From Postechiella sp039985655 (GTDB lineage Bacteria > Bacteroidota > Bacteroidia > Flavobacteriales > Flavobacteriaceae), in the NCBI GenBank assembly GCA_039985655.1, contig JBDWSF010000024.1:1-64000 (forward strand): DNA of 64,000 nt, written 5' to 3'. Within the stretch, counting starts at the first letter, position 1. The number at the start of each line of letters is the position of its first letter. Below, piece by piece: positions 43,168 to 51,878 of the stretch. Both the position numbers and the translations under genes were made by a program. The notes under the pieces are model-generated. The model had not been told where the DNA came from and searched no databases. It saw only the letters and a program-made list of their open reading frames with translations.

Positions 43168-43398
43168 TATTCATTTTCTTTGTTGTATTTTGAATGCGTA
43201 ACATTTCTGCATTCTGCTAGGATTTGTAACATGTCATAATCTTCATTTGCTAAGGCTAACTTTTTACGGGAGCTCCATTTTTTAATTTTCATTTAAACCT
43301 TTTTGATGCTCTTTATATCTTCTAGATACATCATTAGTTACACCAGTGTATGTTAAGCCATCACTACATTCTAGTATATAAGCATAATACGTTTTCAT
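43167..43398 (-). pseudogene. Decayed GIY-YIG endonuclease-like gene
   Basis: From an ATG at 43398 the minus strand encodes MKTYYAYILECSDGLTYTGV then TNDVSRRYKEHQKGLNEN and a stop. This is the N-terminal half of a small GIY-YIG protein (Y-x-Y-I-L ... Y-T-G-V, then the catalytic Arg region). In the next frame, without a gap, follow KIKKWSSRKKLALANEDYD and then MLQILAECRNVTHSK to a stop at 43167. This is the C-terminal part of the same family. The middle, about 25 residues including the catalytic Glu, is missing, so a deletion with a frameshift has destroyed the gene. Confidence 0.75.
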
Positions 43399-43405
43399 AG
43401 TTTAA

Positions 43406-43425
43406 CCTCTCGACTGCGCTCGAGG
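43406..43425. repeat. Palindromic repeat (cctctcgactgcgctcgagg), right of the GIY-YIG pseudogene
   Basis: Inverted partner of the unit at 43148-43167. Together the two bracket the decayed GIY-YIG gene at distances of 0 and 7 bases. Confidence 0.6.
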
Positions 43426-43494
43426 AGACAATTTATTTTGAATGATATATTTTGTTTTCATAGTGAACTAAATAAATATGTTTTCGATTAATGT

Positions 43495-44895
43495 CTAATT
43501 TAAACCAGCAATATTATCTTCGTTAAGTATGTTGTTTGTTTCAGTCTTCACCTGTTCTAAAACAACCTTTAAATCATCATTTAAGCTTATTTTTTTATCA
43601 GCTAATAAATTCAAAATCGCTTTGTCTTGTGCACGACCTTTAACCATGGCTTCCTTATAACTTATGTCTTCATTAAAGGTTACTAAAGAATATTTTGAAT
43701 TATATTTTGTTGGAAATTGTTTTTCTAAAGCCATTTCTAATTTTCGTTTTTCTTTAAAAATAGGATTAGCCACATGGTCTTTCATTTCGTGAAAGTTATC
43801 AATAGCTAAATCTGCAATGGCATCAGTGTCTTTTTTTCTGTTGGATTCGTAAGCTTTAAAAACGGTTTCCCAATTGCCTTTATGTGTTTTTAAAATAGTA
43901 TCGAATTCAACAACATCTTCAAAAGAGGCATTCATACCTTGTCCGTAAAAGGGAACAATAGCATGCGCTGCATCTCCCATAAGCAATGTATTGCCTTTGT
44001 AATGCCAAGGCGAACATTTTATAGTGCCTAATGGAGCTGTGGGGTTGTTAAAGAAATCGTCTGTAAGATCGGGCATTAAAGCCAAAGCATCAGGAAATTC
44101 TTTTTCAAAAAATTCTAGAACACGTTCTGGTGTTGTTAAATTATTAAAATTATGTTCACCTTCGTCGTAACTTAAAAATAGTGTCACTGTAAAGCTGCCA
44201 TCTAAATTAGGCAAAGCAATAAGCATAAAACTTCCACGAGGCCAAATATGTAATGCGTTTTTAAATGTTTTGTAATCTCCATTTTTAGCTGGTAAAATGC
44301 TTAATTCTTTATAGCCATGCGTTAAATAGTCTTGAGAAAAACTAAATAAAAACTTTTTACCTAAATAATAGCTTTTGCGCATTATAGAACCTGCGCCATC
44401 GGTAGCTACTATAACATCGGCATCTTCTACAAATTCTGATTTTGTTTTGTAGTCTTTAAATAACGCAGTTGTGTTTTCAAAATTTACGGATTGACACTTT
44501 CTATTAAAATAAATAGTGACATGTTTATGAGCTTCGGCTTCATCTAATAAGAGCGCATTTAAATCGCCTCTAGAAATCGAATTAATATATTCGTTATCTC
44601 TTCCGCTGTAATTCGATTGAAAGGTCTTTCCTGTTCTATCATGAATCATGCGCCCATGCATAGGAATGCATAAGGCTTTTACTTTCTCTTCTACCCCAAC
44701 CAGTTTCATCGCTTTATTTCCACGATTAGAAAATGCTAAGTTTATAGACCGACCAGCACTGATATTGACTTTGCGTAAATCTGGACGTTGTTCATAAACT
44801 GTTACGTTATAACCTAGTTGAGCTAAGCGTAATGCTAAAAGGCTACCGCATAACCCTGCGCCTATAATAAGTATGTTTTGTTGTTTTTCTTTCAT
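43495..44895 (-). CDS. kmo: Kynurenine 3-monooxygenase
   Basis: FAD-dependent aromatic hydroxylase that converts L-kynurenine to 3-hydroxykynurenine using NADPH and O2. The 466-aa protein has the FAD loop IIGAGLCGSLLALRLA at the N-terminus, SAGRSINLAFSNRG, characteristic of KMO, the DG motif DVIVATDGAGS, and GDAAHAIVPFYGQGMNA near the second FAD site. A hydrophobic or partly basic C-terminal segment could bind the membrane. It is in the same transcription unit as kynU, with a small PH-like gene between them. Confidence 0.96.
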   Translation of the reverse strand: MKEKQQNILIIGAGLCGSLLALRLAQLGYNVTVYEQRPDLRKVNISAGRSINLAFSNRGNKAMKLVGVEEKVKALCIPMHGRMIHDRTGKTFQSNYSGRDNEYINSISRGDLNALLLDEAEAHKHVTIYFNRKCQSVNFENTTALFKDYKTKSEFVEDADVIVATDGAGSIMRKSYYLGKKFLFSFSQDYLTHGYKELSILPAKNGDYKTFKNALHIWPRGSFMLIALPNLDGSFTVTLFLSYDEGEHNFNNLTTPERVLEFFEKEFPDALALMPDLTDDFFNNPTAPLGTIKCSPWHYKGNTLLMGDAAHAIVPFYGQGMNASFEDVVEFDTILKTHKGNWETVFKAYESNRKKDTDAIADLAIDNFHEMKDHVANPIFKEKRKLEMALEKQFPTKYNSKYSLVTFNEDISYKEAMVKGRAQDKAILNLLADKKISLNDDLKVVLEQVKTETNNILNEDNIAGLN

Positions 44896-44930
44896 TTTTG
44901 TTATTCTGAATTTGATTCAGAAACTGATAA

Positions 44931-45290
44931 TTATTTGTTTTGATTTAGAGTTTTTTTTAATTTTTGAATTTCTTCATATGTCATTCTTAGTTTTCTAAGA
45001 CTAATAGCTTTAGTTTGATTATGAAGGTTTTTAAAGCTAATTTGATCATTATTGGAGTTAAACTTGATTTTTGAAAAATCAGAATATTCTGAATTCTTGA
45101 TTAGTTTATTCTTAACTAAATATACAATTCTCTTATTGGTAATTGAAAAATAATCTTTGTCTCTATTTAGAATGAATTGTATAAGACCAAAAATGGTGTT
45201 ATCCCAAAATCCAGACTCAGATATTTTCTTGATAAAGAAAAAGCTTCGCTCATTTTTATGAATTGAATTTATATACTTTAAATTATTCAT
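44931..45290 (-). CDS. Small protein with PH-like domain, function unknown
   Basis: A 119-aa soluble protein. FSITNKRIVYLVKNKL followed by SDFSKIKFNSNNDQISF reads like the strand pattern of bacterial PH-like (bPH/YdbT) domains, in which a phrase like TNKRI is common. The C-terminus is a charged helix. The ATG overlaps the kynU stop by 8 bases (ATGAATAA), so it is translationally coupled to kynU, and kmo follows after 35 bases. It has no known link to kynurenine breakdown. Confidence 0.65.
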   Translation of the reverse strand: MNNLKYINSIHKNERSFFFIKKISESGFWDNTIFGLIQFILNRDKDYFSITNKRIVYLVKNKLIKNSEYSDFSKIKFNSNNDQISFKNLHNQTKAISLRKLRMTYEEIQKLKKTLNQNK

Positions 45291-46554
45291 TCAATATACA
45301 TTTTAGTTTTTCAACTAAATTAAAGATCTCTAAATATGAATTATATAATGGTACTGGTGCACAGCGAATAACATCTGGTGCTCTCCAGTCGCTAATAACT
45401 CCAGATTTGGTTAGTTTGTCATGTAATGTTTTATCCGCGTTTTTTACTTGAATAGATAGTTGGCATCCACGTTCTTTTGGGTTTGATGGTGTTATAATTT
45501 GAATAGTATCATCTCCCAATTGGTTCAATAAAAATTCAAAATAGCCAGTTAGTTTTTTAGATTTTTCAACTAAATTTTGAAAACCAACGTCATCAATTAA
45601 ATCTAGAGAGGCTTTTATGGCTGCCATAGATAAAATGGGCGGATTACTAAGTTGCCAGCCTTCTGCACCAGCAAGTTGATCGAACTCATCTCGCATGGTA
45701 AAACGGGTTTGCTTATTATGGCTCCACCAACCTGTAAAACGATTTAAATCTTTATTATGAGCGTGTCTTTCATGAACAAAGCATCCAGCTAAACTACCAG
45801 GACCTGCATTTAAATATTTGTAAGTGCACCAAACTGCGAAATCGGCTCCAGAATCATGCAGATTTAAATTCACATTTCCTGCGCCATGCGCACAATCAAA
45901 ACCAACTTTGCTACCAACTGCGTGTCCTAGTTTTGTAATGCGTTTTAAGTCGAAAAATTGGCCCGTATAATAATTAACACCTCCAATCATAATAAGTGCG
46001 ATTTCGTCACCATGTGCATCCAGAATAGCTTCTAAATCTTCGTAATTTAATAATTCTTCTCCTGTTCTTGGTTTCCATAAGACAACACCTTCTTTGTCAT
46101 CAAAACCATGATGACGTAATTGAGATTCTACAGCATATTTATCCGATGGAAACGCATCACTTTCTATAAGTATTTTATAACGGGTTTTAGTTGGTTTGTA
46201 AAACGACACCATCATTAAATGCAAGTTTGTTGTAAGTGTGTTCATTACAATAACCTCAATAGGTTTTGCTCCAACTACTTTTGCCATATTTTTAGTTAAA
46301 AACTCATGGTAAGGCAACCACGGGTTTTTTGCTTCAAAATGTCCTTCAACTCCTAAATTTGCCCAATCTTCTAACTCTTGATTGATATAGGTTTTGGTAG
46401 ATTTTGGTTGTAAGCCTAAGGAATTACCCGTCATGTATATTAATTCATGTCCATTTTCACCTTTAGGGATATGAAATTGATGTCTATACTCGGCTAATGG
46501 ATCGTTTCGATCTAATTTTAAGACGTATTCTAAACCTAATTTATGTTCGGGCAA
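45283..46554 (-). CDS. kynU: Kynureninase
   Basis: PLP enzyme that cleaves 3-hydroxykynurenine to 3-hydroxyanthranilate and alanine. The 423-aa protein starts with a TTG at 46554, since no ATG is available and the family begins about 15 residues before LDRNDPLAEYR. The PLP Lys is Lys246 in CTYKYLNAGPGS; GFDCAHGAGN supplies the Asp that contacts the pyridine nitrogen, and NTLTTNLHLMM the phosphate region. It is first in the kynurenine operon, ahead of the PH-like gene and kmo. A TATTTTTG box precedes it. Confidence 0.95.
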   Translation of the reverse strand: MPEHKLGLEYVLKLDRNDPLAEYRHQFHIPKGENGHELIYMTGNSLGLQPKSTKTYINQELEDWANLGVEGHFEAKNPWLPYHEFLTKNMAKVVGAKPIEVIVMNTLTTNLHLMMVSFYKPTKTRYKILIESDAFPSDKYAVESQLRHHGFDDKEGVVLWKPRTGEELLNYEDLEAILDAHGDEIALIMIGGVNYYTGQFFDLKRITKLGHAVGSKVGFDCAHGAGNVNLNLHDSGADFAVWCTYKYLNAGPGSLAGCFVHERHAHNKDLNRFTGWWSHNKQTRFTMRDEFDQLAGAEGWQLSNPPILSMAAIKASLDLIDDVGFQNLVEKSKKLTGYFEFLLNQLGDDTIQIITPSNPKERGCQLSIQVKNADKTLHDKLTKSGVISDWRAPDVIRCAPVPLYNSYLEIFNLVEKLKCILNE

Positions 46555-46578
46555 AGTTTAATGTTTTTCTGTTTCTAA

Positions 46579-46586
46579 CAAAAATA
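46579..46586 (-). promoter_or_regulatory. Candidate -7 box for the kynU operon
   Basis: The minus strand reads TATTTTTG, a full match, about 25 bases from the TTG start of kynU. No TTG at the expected upstream distance. Confidence 0.4.
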
Positions 46587-46669
46587 AGAATTCTAAAGTT
46601 AGGAATACACGGTCTGTTTTAAGATAATGATCATCATGTTTTTTGTATATTTAAGTTAAACTTTAAGGT

Positions 46670-46885
46670 ATGGGGAAAATAAAAGAATATTCAAATGACG
46701 AAGTAACTGTGATGTGGGAGCCAGAAAAATGTATGCATTCTGCCCTTTGTGCGAAAGGTTTATCGGCAGTATTTCAGCCTCGAGAAAAACCATGGATTAA
46801 GATTGATGCTGCTGAAACCGATATGATAATTGGTCAAGTAAAAAAGTGTCCTTCTAGAGCTTTAAGTTATTATAAGAATACATAA
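46670..46885 (+). CDS. (4Fe-4S) ferredoxin-like protein, divergent mono-cluster type
   Basis: A 71-aa protein of the Fer4_19 kind. The cysteines are in PEKCMHSALCAKG and KKCPSRAL; the spacing C-x5-C...C-P fits the divergent single-cluster family found in Bacteroidota rather than classical two-cluster ferredoxins. It is cytosolic and probably a small electron carrier or an iron-sulfur reservoir; the partner is unknown. A 17-bp hairpin follows. Confidence 0.87.
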   Translation: MGKIKEYSNDEVTVMWEPEKCMHSALCAKGLSAVFQPREKPWIKIDAAETDMIIGQVKKCPSRALSYYKNT

Positions 46886-46908
46886 TAGAAGTTTCTAATA
46901 AAAAAAGG

Positions 46909-46943
46909 AAAAGCGCTTCAGTCCATTGGATTGAAGCGCTTTT
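46909..46943 (+). terminator. Hairpin after the ferredoxin-like gene
   Basis: aaaagcgcttcagtcca (46909-46925) pairs with tggattgaagcgctttt (46927-46943) with one G-U pair. The T run is short. Confidence 0.65.
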
Positions 46944-47026
46944 AAATATATAGACGCAATGTGCGGAATAGTTATATATAATTTATTTACGATATTTATG
47001 GCTTTTTAGATCTTTAACTTACAGAA

Positions 47027-47827
47027 ATGAATTCAAATAAATCTTATTTTGATACTAATAAAGCAACTTGGAATAATAAAGTCAAAGTTCATGCCGAAAG
47101 TGAAATGTATAACCTAGAAGCCTTTAAAAAAGGAGAATCTTCGTTAATGCCTTATGAGTTGAAAGCTTTGGGAGATGTAAGTGGAAAATCACTTTTGCAT
47201 TTACAATGTCATTTTGGTCAAGATACGTTGAGTTGGAGTCGAAAGGGAGCCAAATGTACTGGTGTAGATTTAAGTGATGAAGGCGTGAAATTGGCAAAAA
47301 AAATAAATGATGAATTAGGTTTGGATGCTAAGTTTGTTTGCTGTAATGTTTTGGATACTTCGGAGTTTGTAAAAGATACTTTTGATATTGTTTTTACAAG
47401 TTATGGAGTGATTGGTTGGTTACCAGATTTAAAGCCTTGGGGTAAAATGATTGCAGAAAGATTGATTACAGGCGGTACATTTTTTATGGCTGAATTCCAC
47501 CCGATTGTATGGATGTTTGATTACTTGGAAGGAAAATCAATTATGAAATATGGTTACATGCAAGATGCCGTTATTTATGAAGAATACGAAGGTACTTACG
47601 CTAACCAAGAATCAAAAATGATAAGTAAAGAATATGGTTGGAATCATGGGTTGAGCGAAGTTATTAATGCCTTAACTGAAGCTGGATTGCATATCGAATA
47701 CCTTAAAGAACATGATGAAAGTCCTTATGATGTGTTGCCAAATTTAGTGAAAACGGATTCTGGGATGTTTGTTACTAAAGATAAATTGTATCCTTTAATT
47801 TTCACTTTAAAGGCGACGAAGTTATAA
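47027..47827 (+). CDS. Class I SAM-dependent methyltransferase
   Basis: A 266-aa enzyme. Motif I is SLLHLQCHFGQDTLSW, a variant common in Bacteroidota. It is followed by CTGVDLSDEGVKLAKK, then CCNVLDTSEFVKDTFDIVFT and GGTFFMAEFHP. The C-terminal half has an aromatic-rich segment probably used to bind substrate. The substrate is unknown and the gene is alone, ended by a perfect 22-bp hairpin. Confidence 0.86.
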   Translation: MNSNKSYFDTNKATWNNKVKVHAESEMYNLEAFKKGESSLMPYELKALGDVSGKSLLHLQCHFGQDTLSWSRKGAKCTGVDLSDEGVKLAKKINDELGLDAKFVCCNVLDTSEFVKDTFDIVFTSYGVIGWLPDLKPWGKMIAERLITGGTFFMAEFHPIVWMFDYLEGKSIMKYGYMQDAVIYEEYEGTYANQESKMISKEYGWNHGLSEVINALTEAGLHIEYLKEHDESPYDVLPNLVKTDSGMFVTKDKLYPLIFTLKATKL

Positions 47828-47833
47828 TTGAAC

Positions 47834-47882
47834 TCATCTTGACTTTTTATATTTTTTTAGAAAATATAAAAAGTCAAGATGA
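47834..47882. terminator. Perfect 22-bp hairpin, bidirectional terminator
   Basis: tcatcttgactttttatattt... (47834-47855) is the exact reverse complement of 47861-47882 with a 5-base loop. It separates the convergent methyltransferase and PNGase F-like genes. Confidence 0.75.
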
Positions 47883-47922
47883 AGTTAGTGTTTAAAATTA
47901 TATTTGATTGAGTAAATCTAAT

Positions 47923-50400
47923 TTATTGAAGAAAAAGTTTTAAACTACCTTGACCTGCATTATTATCTATAGATATAAAATACAGCCCCTTATCAAGAGA
48001 TGAAAAATCGAATGTGGTGCTATTAATTTCTTCAGATGAATCAAAAACATAAGTTTTTAAAATTTGTCCAGAAACAGATACGACTTGCATTATAGATTTA
48101 CCAGTTATAGCCTGAGTTGAAATATTAAAAATACCACTAGACGGATTTGGGTAAGCTCGTAATTGGTAATTTGCAGTATTATTTACTTCGTCAACACTTA
48201 ACGTTCCTTGTATTAATGGCGTATTACTGAAATTAATAAGTTGTACATCAATATGATATCGTGGATTAAACCCATCATTACAGTCATCACAAGTAACACC
48301 TGTAATGCAATTAGGATTATTAGGATGGCATTCGTCAACATAAGTAGGGTCTAACCTGTAGTTAAAATCTAGATTACCTTTACTTATTTGGGATGTCATA
48401 TCTATAATGTCTGGAGGGGCAATAGTTCCAGGGCACCATCCTGCTCTATTATGTGTCCATGAACCTAATTGCCCTGTGCAACTATCAGGGTTTGGATTAC
48501 AATCGTTCCATAGGTTCTGTGTGTAATATTGAACGTCATCAATGTCAATATAGTTTGTAGCTTCATAAAATTCAGCAGCATTTTGAGAATTGTTACTTCC
48601 CCAACCATGTCCTGTATTAGATAAACGCATATGAGAGCTTACTATACTAGTATTATAAGTATAATTTTCAGTTGGAATAGGTTGCAAATCGTTTGGGTTT
48701 CCAAGATCCCAGAAACCATCCCATAATTCATCAACGTTTGAATATAAATATTGAGGCGTACCTTGCTGATAAGTTAAATCTAAAGATATTTGCCAACCAC
48801 CTGTACCCCAAGTGTCAATAAACATTCTAAACTCTACTTCGCCTTGAAGAAGACTTGCGTAATCTGTTAAGTCAATAGAGTGCATGCAACCTACACCGTA
48901 AGGCGTAATATAACGAATTATCTGGATCCAGTTACCATCAGGTCCTTTTACATCTATAAAGGCTCTACGATCCCAATTATCACAATCTCCTGTGGTAGAA
49001 GGGCATTCTACGACTAAGTTTGCCATAATTTGGTTATAACTTCCTATATGTTGTGGCATTGTAAATGTACCATAAAAATCACGGCTGTTTTCGGTATTAA
49101 ATTCTATAATGACGTCGTCCATGGTTTGTACATTTCGGGTGCTTATATTATCTGTGACTTCAATAGTCTTAGTAATTGTAGTGTTGATGCCATTTGAGCC
49201 ATGGGCTATAATGTTTATAGTATGAGTCCCATAACTATTTGGAGTCCATAGCGCATAATGCAATCCGTTTTCACCAAATACAGGAATGGATGTGCCATCT
49301 ACTGTAACTTCTATGCTATTTATACTTATTAACTCAGCTTCTTCAACAGAAGATGTTACATAAATTGGGTAGGCATAAAATGAAGGCATTTCAATCGGGT
49401 AATCTTCAGTAAGTCGTGTTGAAATAGAAGACGAAAAAGTGCTAATATCTATAACCTCAAACTGAGTGAAACTTTCTGCTTGGTTAAAATTGTTATCACC
49501 TGCTTGTTCAGCTTTTAAGGTTACAATACCTTCTGTACCATTTATTGTTACAGTATTACCATTTATTGTAGCTGGTCCAGATTCAACCGTATAAATTATA
49601 TTGGTTAATTCAGAAGTAGATGTAGCAGAAACGGTAAAAGGATCAGCAGTTGTACTTTTTTTACCAACTGTATCAAAGGTTATAATTTGATTTTGTTTTC
49701 CTGTTCCATCTCCAGTACCTAACAAATCAATAGAAGAGTTGGCAGTAATATGTGGATATTCTCCATTGCCTGTTGTGTTATTTTCTTCTGGAGGATAATA
49801 TGAGAATGTTAAATGAGTGGCAACATAATCTGGACTTTGATCTAAAGTGGCTTGATCTACAATGAGTGGGTTATCTCCATTACCAGTTACCAATACTCCT
49901 GAGCCATTAAATCTTGGCTGTCCATTAGCTTTAACTAGTCTTACTATAGGTGCGTAATTTTCACCATCTACAATACCACCATTTTTATAGGTGTCTTCTG
50001 AACCATTATTTGAAACATTAAAAATGGTATACGTTTTTGTGAATGTTCCATTTCCATTATCTACTGTTTCAGTTCTGTAAAAACCATTATTTACATCAGA
50101 ATCATTTAAAACTCCAAAAGTCATGTTTAATCTATCAGAACTACTAGTCCAGCCAATATTATTTGGAGCATCAGCAATTATGATACCATCTGGATAGGGA
50201 TAAAAACGAAGATTAATAGCATTATTTGCATCATTAGGAACATTACTCATTACAAAAGTAATAGGCGTAGATGTTGCTAAGGTTCCATCTGGGTGAAACT
50301 CTGTGGGTTTACTTGTAAAATTAAAGCTAGCTTGACCTAAGGTTACTGCGGTTACAAAGAATGAAAGAGCAAATGTTAAATTTTTGAAGAATTTTTTCAT
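47923..50400 (-). CDS. Large secreted PNGase F-like protein with T9SS sorting domain
   Basis: An 825-aa protein: signal peptide (1 to about 22), an unassigned N-terminal region (about 23-230), Ig-like repeats (about 235-410), a peptide-N-glycosidase F-like pair of domains (about 412-745), and a T9SS type A sorting domain (AYPNPSSGIFNIS ... GLYFISI). PNGase F-like stretches include CDNWDRRAFIDVKGPDG, ITPYGVGC, NAAEFYEATNYID, and SWTHNRAGWCPG; many Cys residues could form disulfides. It probably releases N-glycans from glycoproteins outside the cell, but the catalytic acids are not verified. Confidence 0.78.
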   Translation of the reverse strand: MKKFFKNLTFALSFFVTAVTLGQASFNFTSKPTEFHPDGTLATSTPITFVMSNVPNDANNAINLRFYPYPDGIIIADAPNNIGWTSSSDRLNMTFGVLNDSDVNNGFYRTETVDNGNGTFTKTYTIFNVSNNGSEDTYKNGGIVDGENYAPIVRLVKANGQPRFNGSGVLVTGNGDNPLIVDQATLDQSPDYVATHLTFSYYPPEENNTTGNGEYPHITANSSIDLLGTGDGTGKQNQIITFDTVGKKSTTADPFTVSATSTSELTNIIYTVESGPATINGNTVTINGTEGIVTLKAEQAGDNNFNQAESFTQFEVIDISTFSSSISTRLTEDYPIEMPSFYAYPIYVTSSVEEAELISINSIEVTVDGTSIPVFGENGLHYALWTPNSYGTHTINIIAHGSNGINTTITKTIEVTDNISTRNVQTMDDVIIEFNTENSRDFYGTFTMPQHIGSYNQIMANLVVECPSTTGDCDNWDRRAFIDVKGPDGNWIQIIRYITPYGVGCMHSIDLTDYASLLQGEVEFRMFIDTWGTGGWQISLDLTYQQGTPQYLYSNVDELWDGFWDLGNPNDLQPIPTENYTYNTSIVSSHMRLSNTGHGWGSNNSQNAAEFYEATNYIDIDDVQYYTQNLWNDCNPNPDSCTGQLGSWTHNRAGWCPGTIAPPDIIDMTSQISKGNLDFNYRLDPTYVDECHPNNPNCITGVTCDDCNDGFNPRYHIDVQLINFSNTPLIQGTLSVDEVNNTANYQLRAYPNPSSGIFNISTQAITGKSIMQVVSVSGQILKTYVFDSSEEINSTTFDFSSLDKGLYFISIDNNAGQGSLKLFLQ

Positions 50401-50800
50401 GCTAAAAACTTGTTAATTAATTAAGTAGGTCTAAAGTAGGAGGAATGTAAAGAAAACTCGTTATTTTTTCGCTAAAGAGCATATCAATTTAGATAGATAA
50501 CTTATGAAAAACGATAAACTGTTCTTTTAATCTAGGTACAAACAGTTTCAGTTTTAACTAACGTGTTAGTCTTTTTAGCAGGGAACTACTAGTTTTTAGC
50601 ACTTCTAGGAAGAAATTCTCGTTTGATAGTTTGCTTTGTATCGGTTTTAAAAATCCTTAAGTATAATTTATTCTCTTTGGTTAATTTTTAAATAACTTTG
50701 TTCTTTGTTGGCAACTGGCTTTCTCAATTTAGTGATATGAAATGAAAAAGCCCCCAATTATTAGATTGAAAGCTCAGTTCGCTATTGTTTTGATTAATAT
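50401..50800. other. 400-bp intergenic region, no feature seen
   Basis: AT-rich DNA with no convincing gene, RNA or repeat. It may contain the promoter of the T9SS protein gene (minus strand), but no box close to TAnnTTTG was found near 50430-50480. Confidence 0.5.
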
Positions 50801-51103
50801 TTAAGCTAAATCATCTTTTGCTTCTATAATATAATGATGACTTGTTGAACCATCTGTTCTTGCCTTTAAGTGTGGAATATATTCTGGATCGCTCATAAAA
50901 TATAAAGCACTTTGTTTAGATGGCCACTCTAATATAATCCTTAAAGCTGATGGTCTTTGATTTCCTTCAATTTGTTCGTGTGTGGCAGTTCTAGCCAAAT
51001 ATTTTCCGCTGTGTTTTTGCACTATTTTACCAGTTTCTGCAATATATGCAGGAATCCAAGTATCAGTTGTTGGTGTTACGTCTAGTATTGAATAATATTT
51101 CAT
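50801..51103 (-). CDS. DUF1330 family protein
   Basis: A 100-aa protein of the dimeric alpha-beta barrel type. Diagnostic stretches are YYSILDVTPTTDTW at the start, GKYLARTATHEQIEGNQRP, and the closing LRIILEWPSKQSALYFMSDPEY. DUF1330 has no known reaction. It lies 33 bases downstream of the nitroreductase gene on the same strand and is likely part of its operon, probably controlled by the HxlR regulator. Confidence 0.88.
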   Translation of the reverse strand: MKYYSILDVTPTTDTWIPAYIAETGKIVQKHSGKYLARTATHEQIEGNQRPSALRIILEWPSKQSALYFMSDPEYIPHLKARTDGSTSHHYIIEAKDDLA

Positions 51104-51136
51104 TTTTTAGGTTTTATGTTACTATTTATGTTGATT

Positions 51137-51799
51137 TTAAATTTCTGTAAAAATTTCTTTTTCAGGTAATCTAGATTTAGGCAATCTGGCATTGAAATCG
51201 TCATCGTCTCTATAACCCAAACCTACCATAACCAATGAAGTATAGCCTTTTTCTCGTAACCCAAATTCTTTGTCTAATGCTTTAACGTCAATACCTTCCA
51301 TTGGGACAGCATCAATACCTAATGCGGCAACTCCCAAAAGTAAATTACCAATATTAAGATATACTTGTTTTTCCATCCAGTGTTGAGCATCCTTTAAATC
51401 ATATTTATGGATATCAGTAAATAGGTTTTTAGCACCTAGATTTTGGGTTTTAAATTCCTCTTTTGCAAATCTTCCATCTTTATCTTCGATGTCTGTTATG
51501 TGTTGTAAATACTTTTCATCCACATCGGTTTTAGCACAGAATAGAATTACGTATGAGGCATTTAAGACTTTTGGTTCGTTAAAACTGAAAAATCCAGATG
51601 TTCCTTTAGCAAGTCTTTTTTTTCCATCATTTGTACTGGCAATAATAAAATGCCAAGGTTGAGAATTGATAGAAGATGGGCTCATATGCAATAACGCTTT
51701 TATGTTTTCCTCGTTTTCAGATGAAATTTTTCTGGAAGTATCAAATGCTTTAGTAGTATACCTCCAGTTTAAAACTTCTTTAATATTAATTGATTCCAT
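51137..51799 (-). CDS. Oxygen-insensitive NAD(P)H nitroreductase (NfsB-like)
   Basis: FMN-dependent reductase that transfers two electrons from NAD(P)H to nitroaromatics, quinones or similar oxidants. The 220-aa protein has the FMN region RYTTKAFDTSRKIS, LHMSPSSINSQPWHFIIA, and DAVPMEGIDV followed by LVMVGLGYRDDDDFNARLPKSRL, all matching the NfsB family. It is divergent from an HxlR regulator with overlapping promoters and shares the expected operator region. DUF1330 is downstream in the operon. Confidence 0.92.
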   Translation of the reverse strand: MESINIKEVLNWRYTTKAFDTSRKISSENEENIKALLHMSPSSINSQPWHFIIASTNDGKKRLAKGTSGFFSFNEPKVLNASYVILFCAKTDVDEKYLQHITDIEDKDGRFAKEEFKTQNLGAKNLFTDIHKYDLKDAQHWMEKQVYLNIGNLLLGVAALGIDAVPMEGIDVKALDKEFGLREKGYTSLVMVGLGYRDDDDFNARLPKSRLPEKEIFTEI

Positions 51800-51844
51800 A
51801 TTTAATTCGTTGTTTGTATTTTAATTATACTATCATATTTATAG

Positions 51845-51875
51845 TTGCAAACTTAAGTATAGTTATTTATCTTTG
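51845..51875 (+). promoter_or_regulatory. Promoter of the HxlR regulator gene
   Basis: TTG (51845-51847), 20 bases, TATCTTTG (51868-51875). It overlaps the divergent nitroreductase promoter almost completely. Confidence 0.6.
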
Positions 51876-51878
51876 CAA
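51848..51878 (-). promoter_or_regulatory. Promoter of the nitroreductase gene
   Basis: On the minus strand: TTG (51878-51876), 20 bases, TAAGTTTG (51855-51848). Same spacing as the plus-strand promoter; the -7 box of each abuts the -33 box of the other. Confidence 0.6.
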
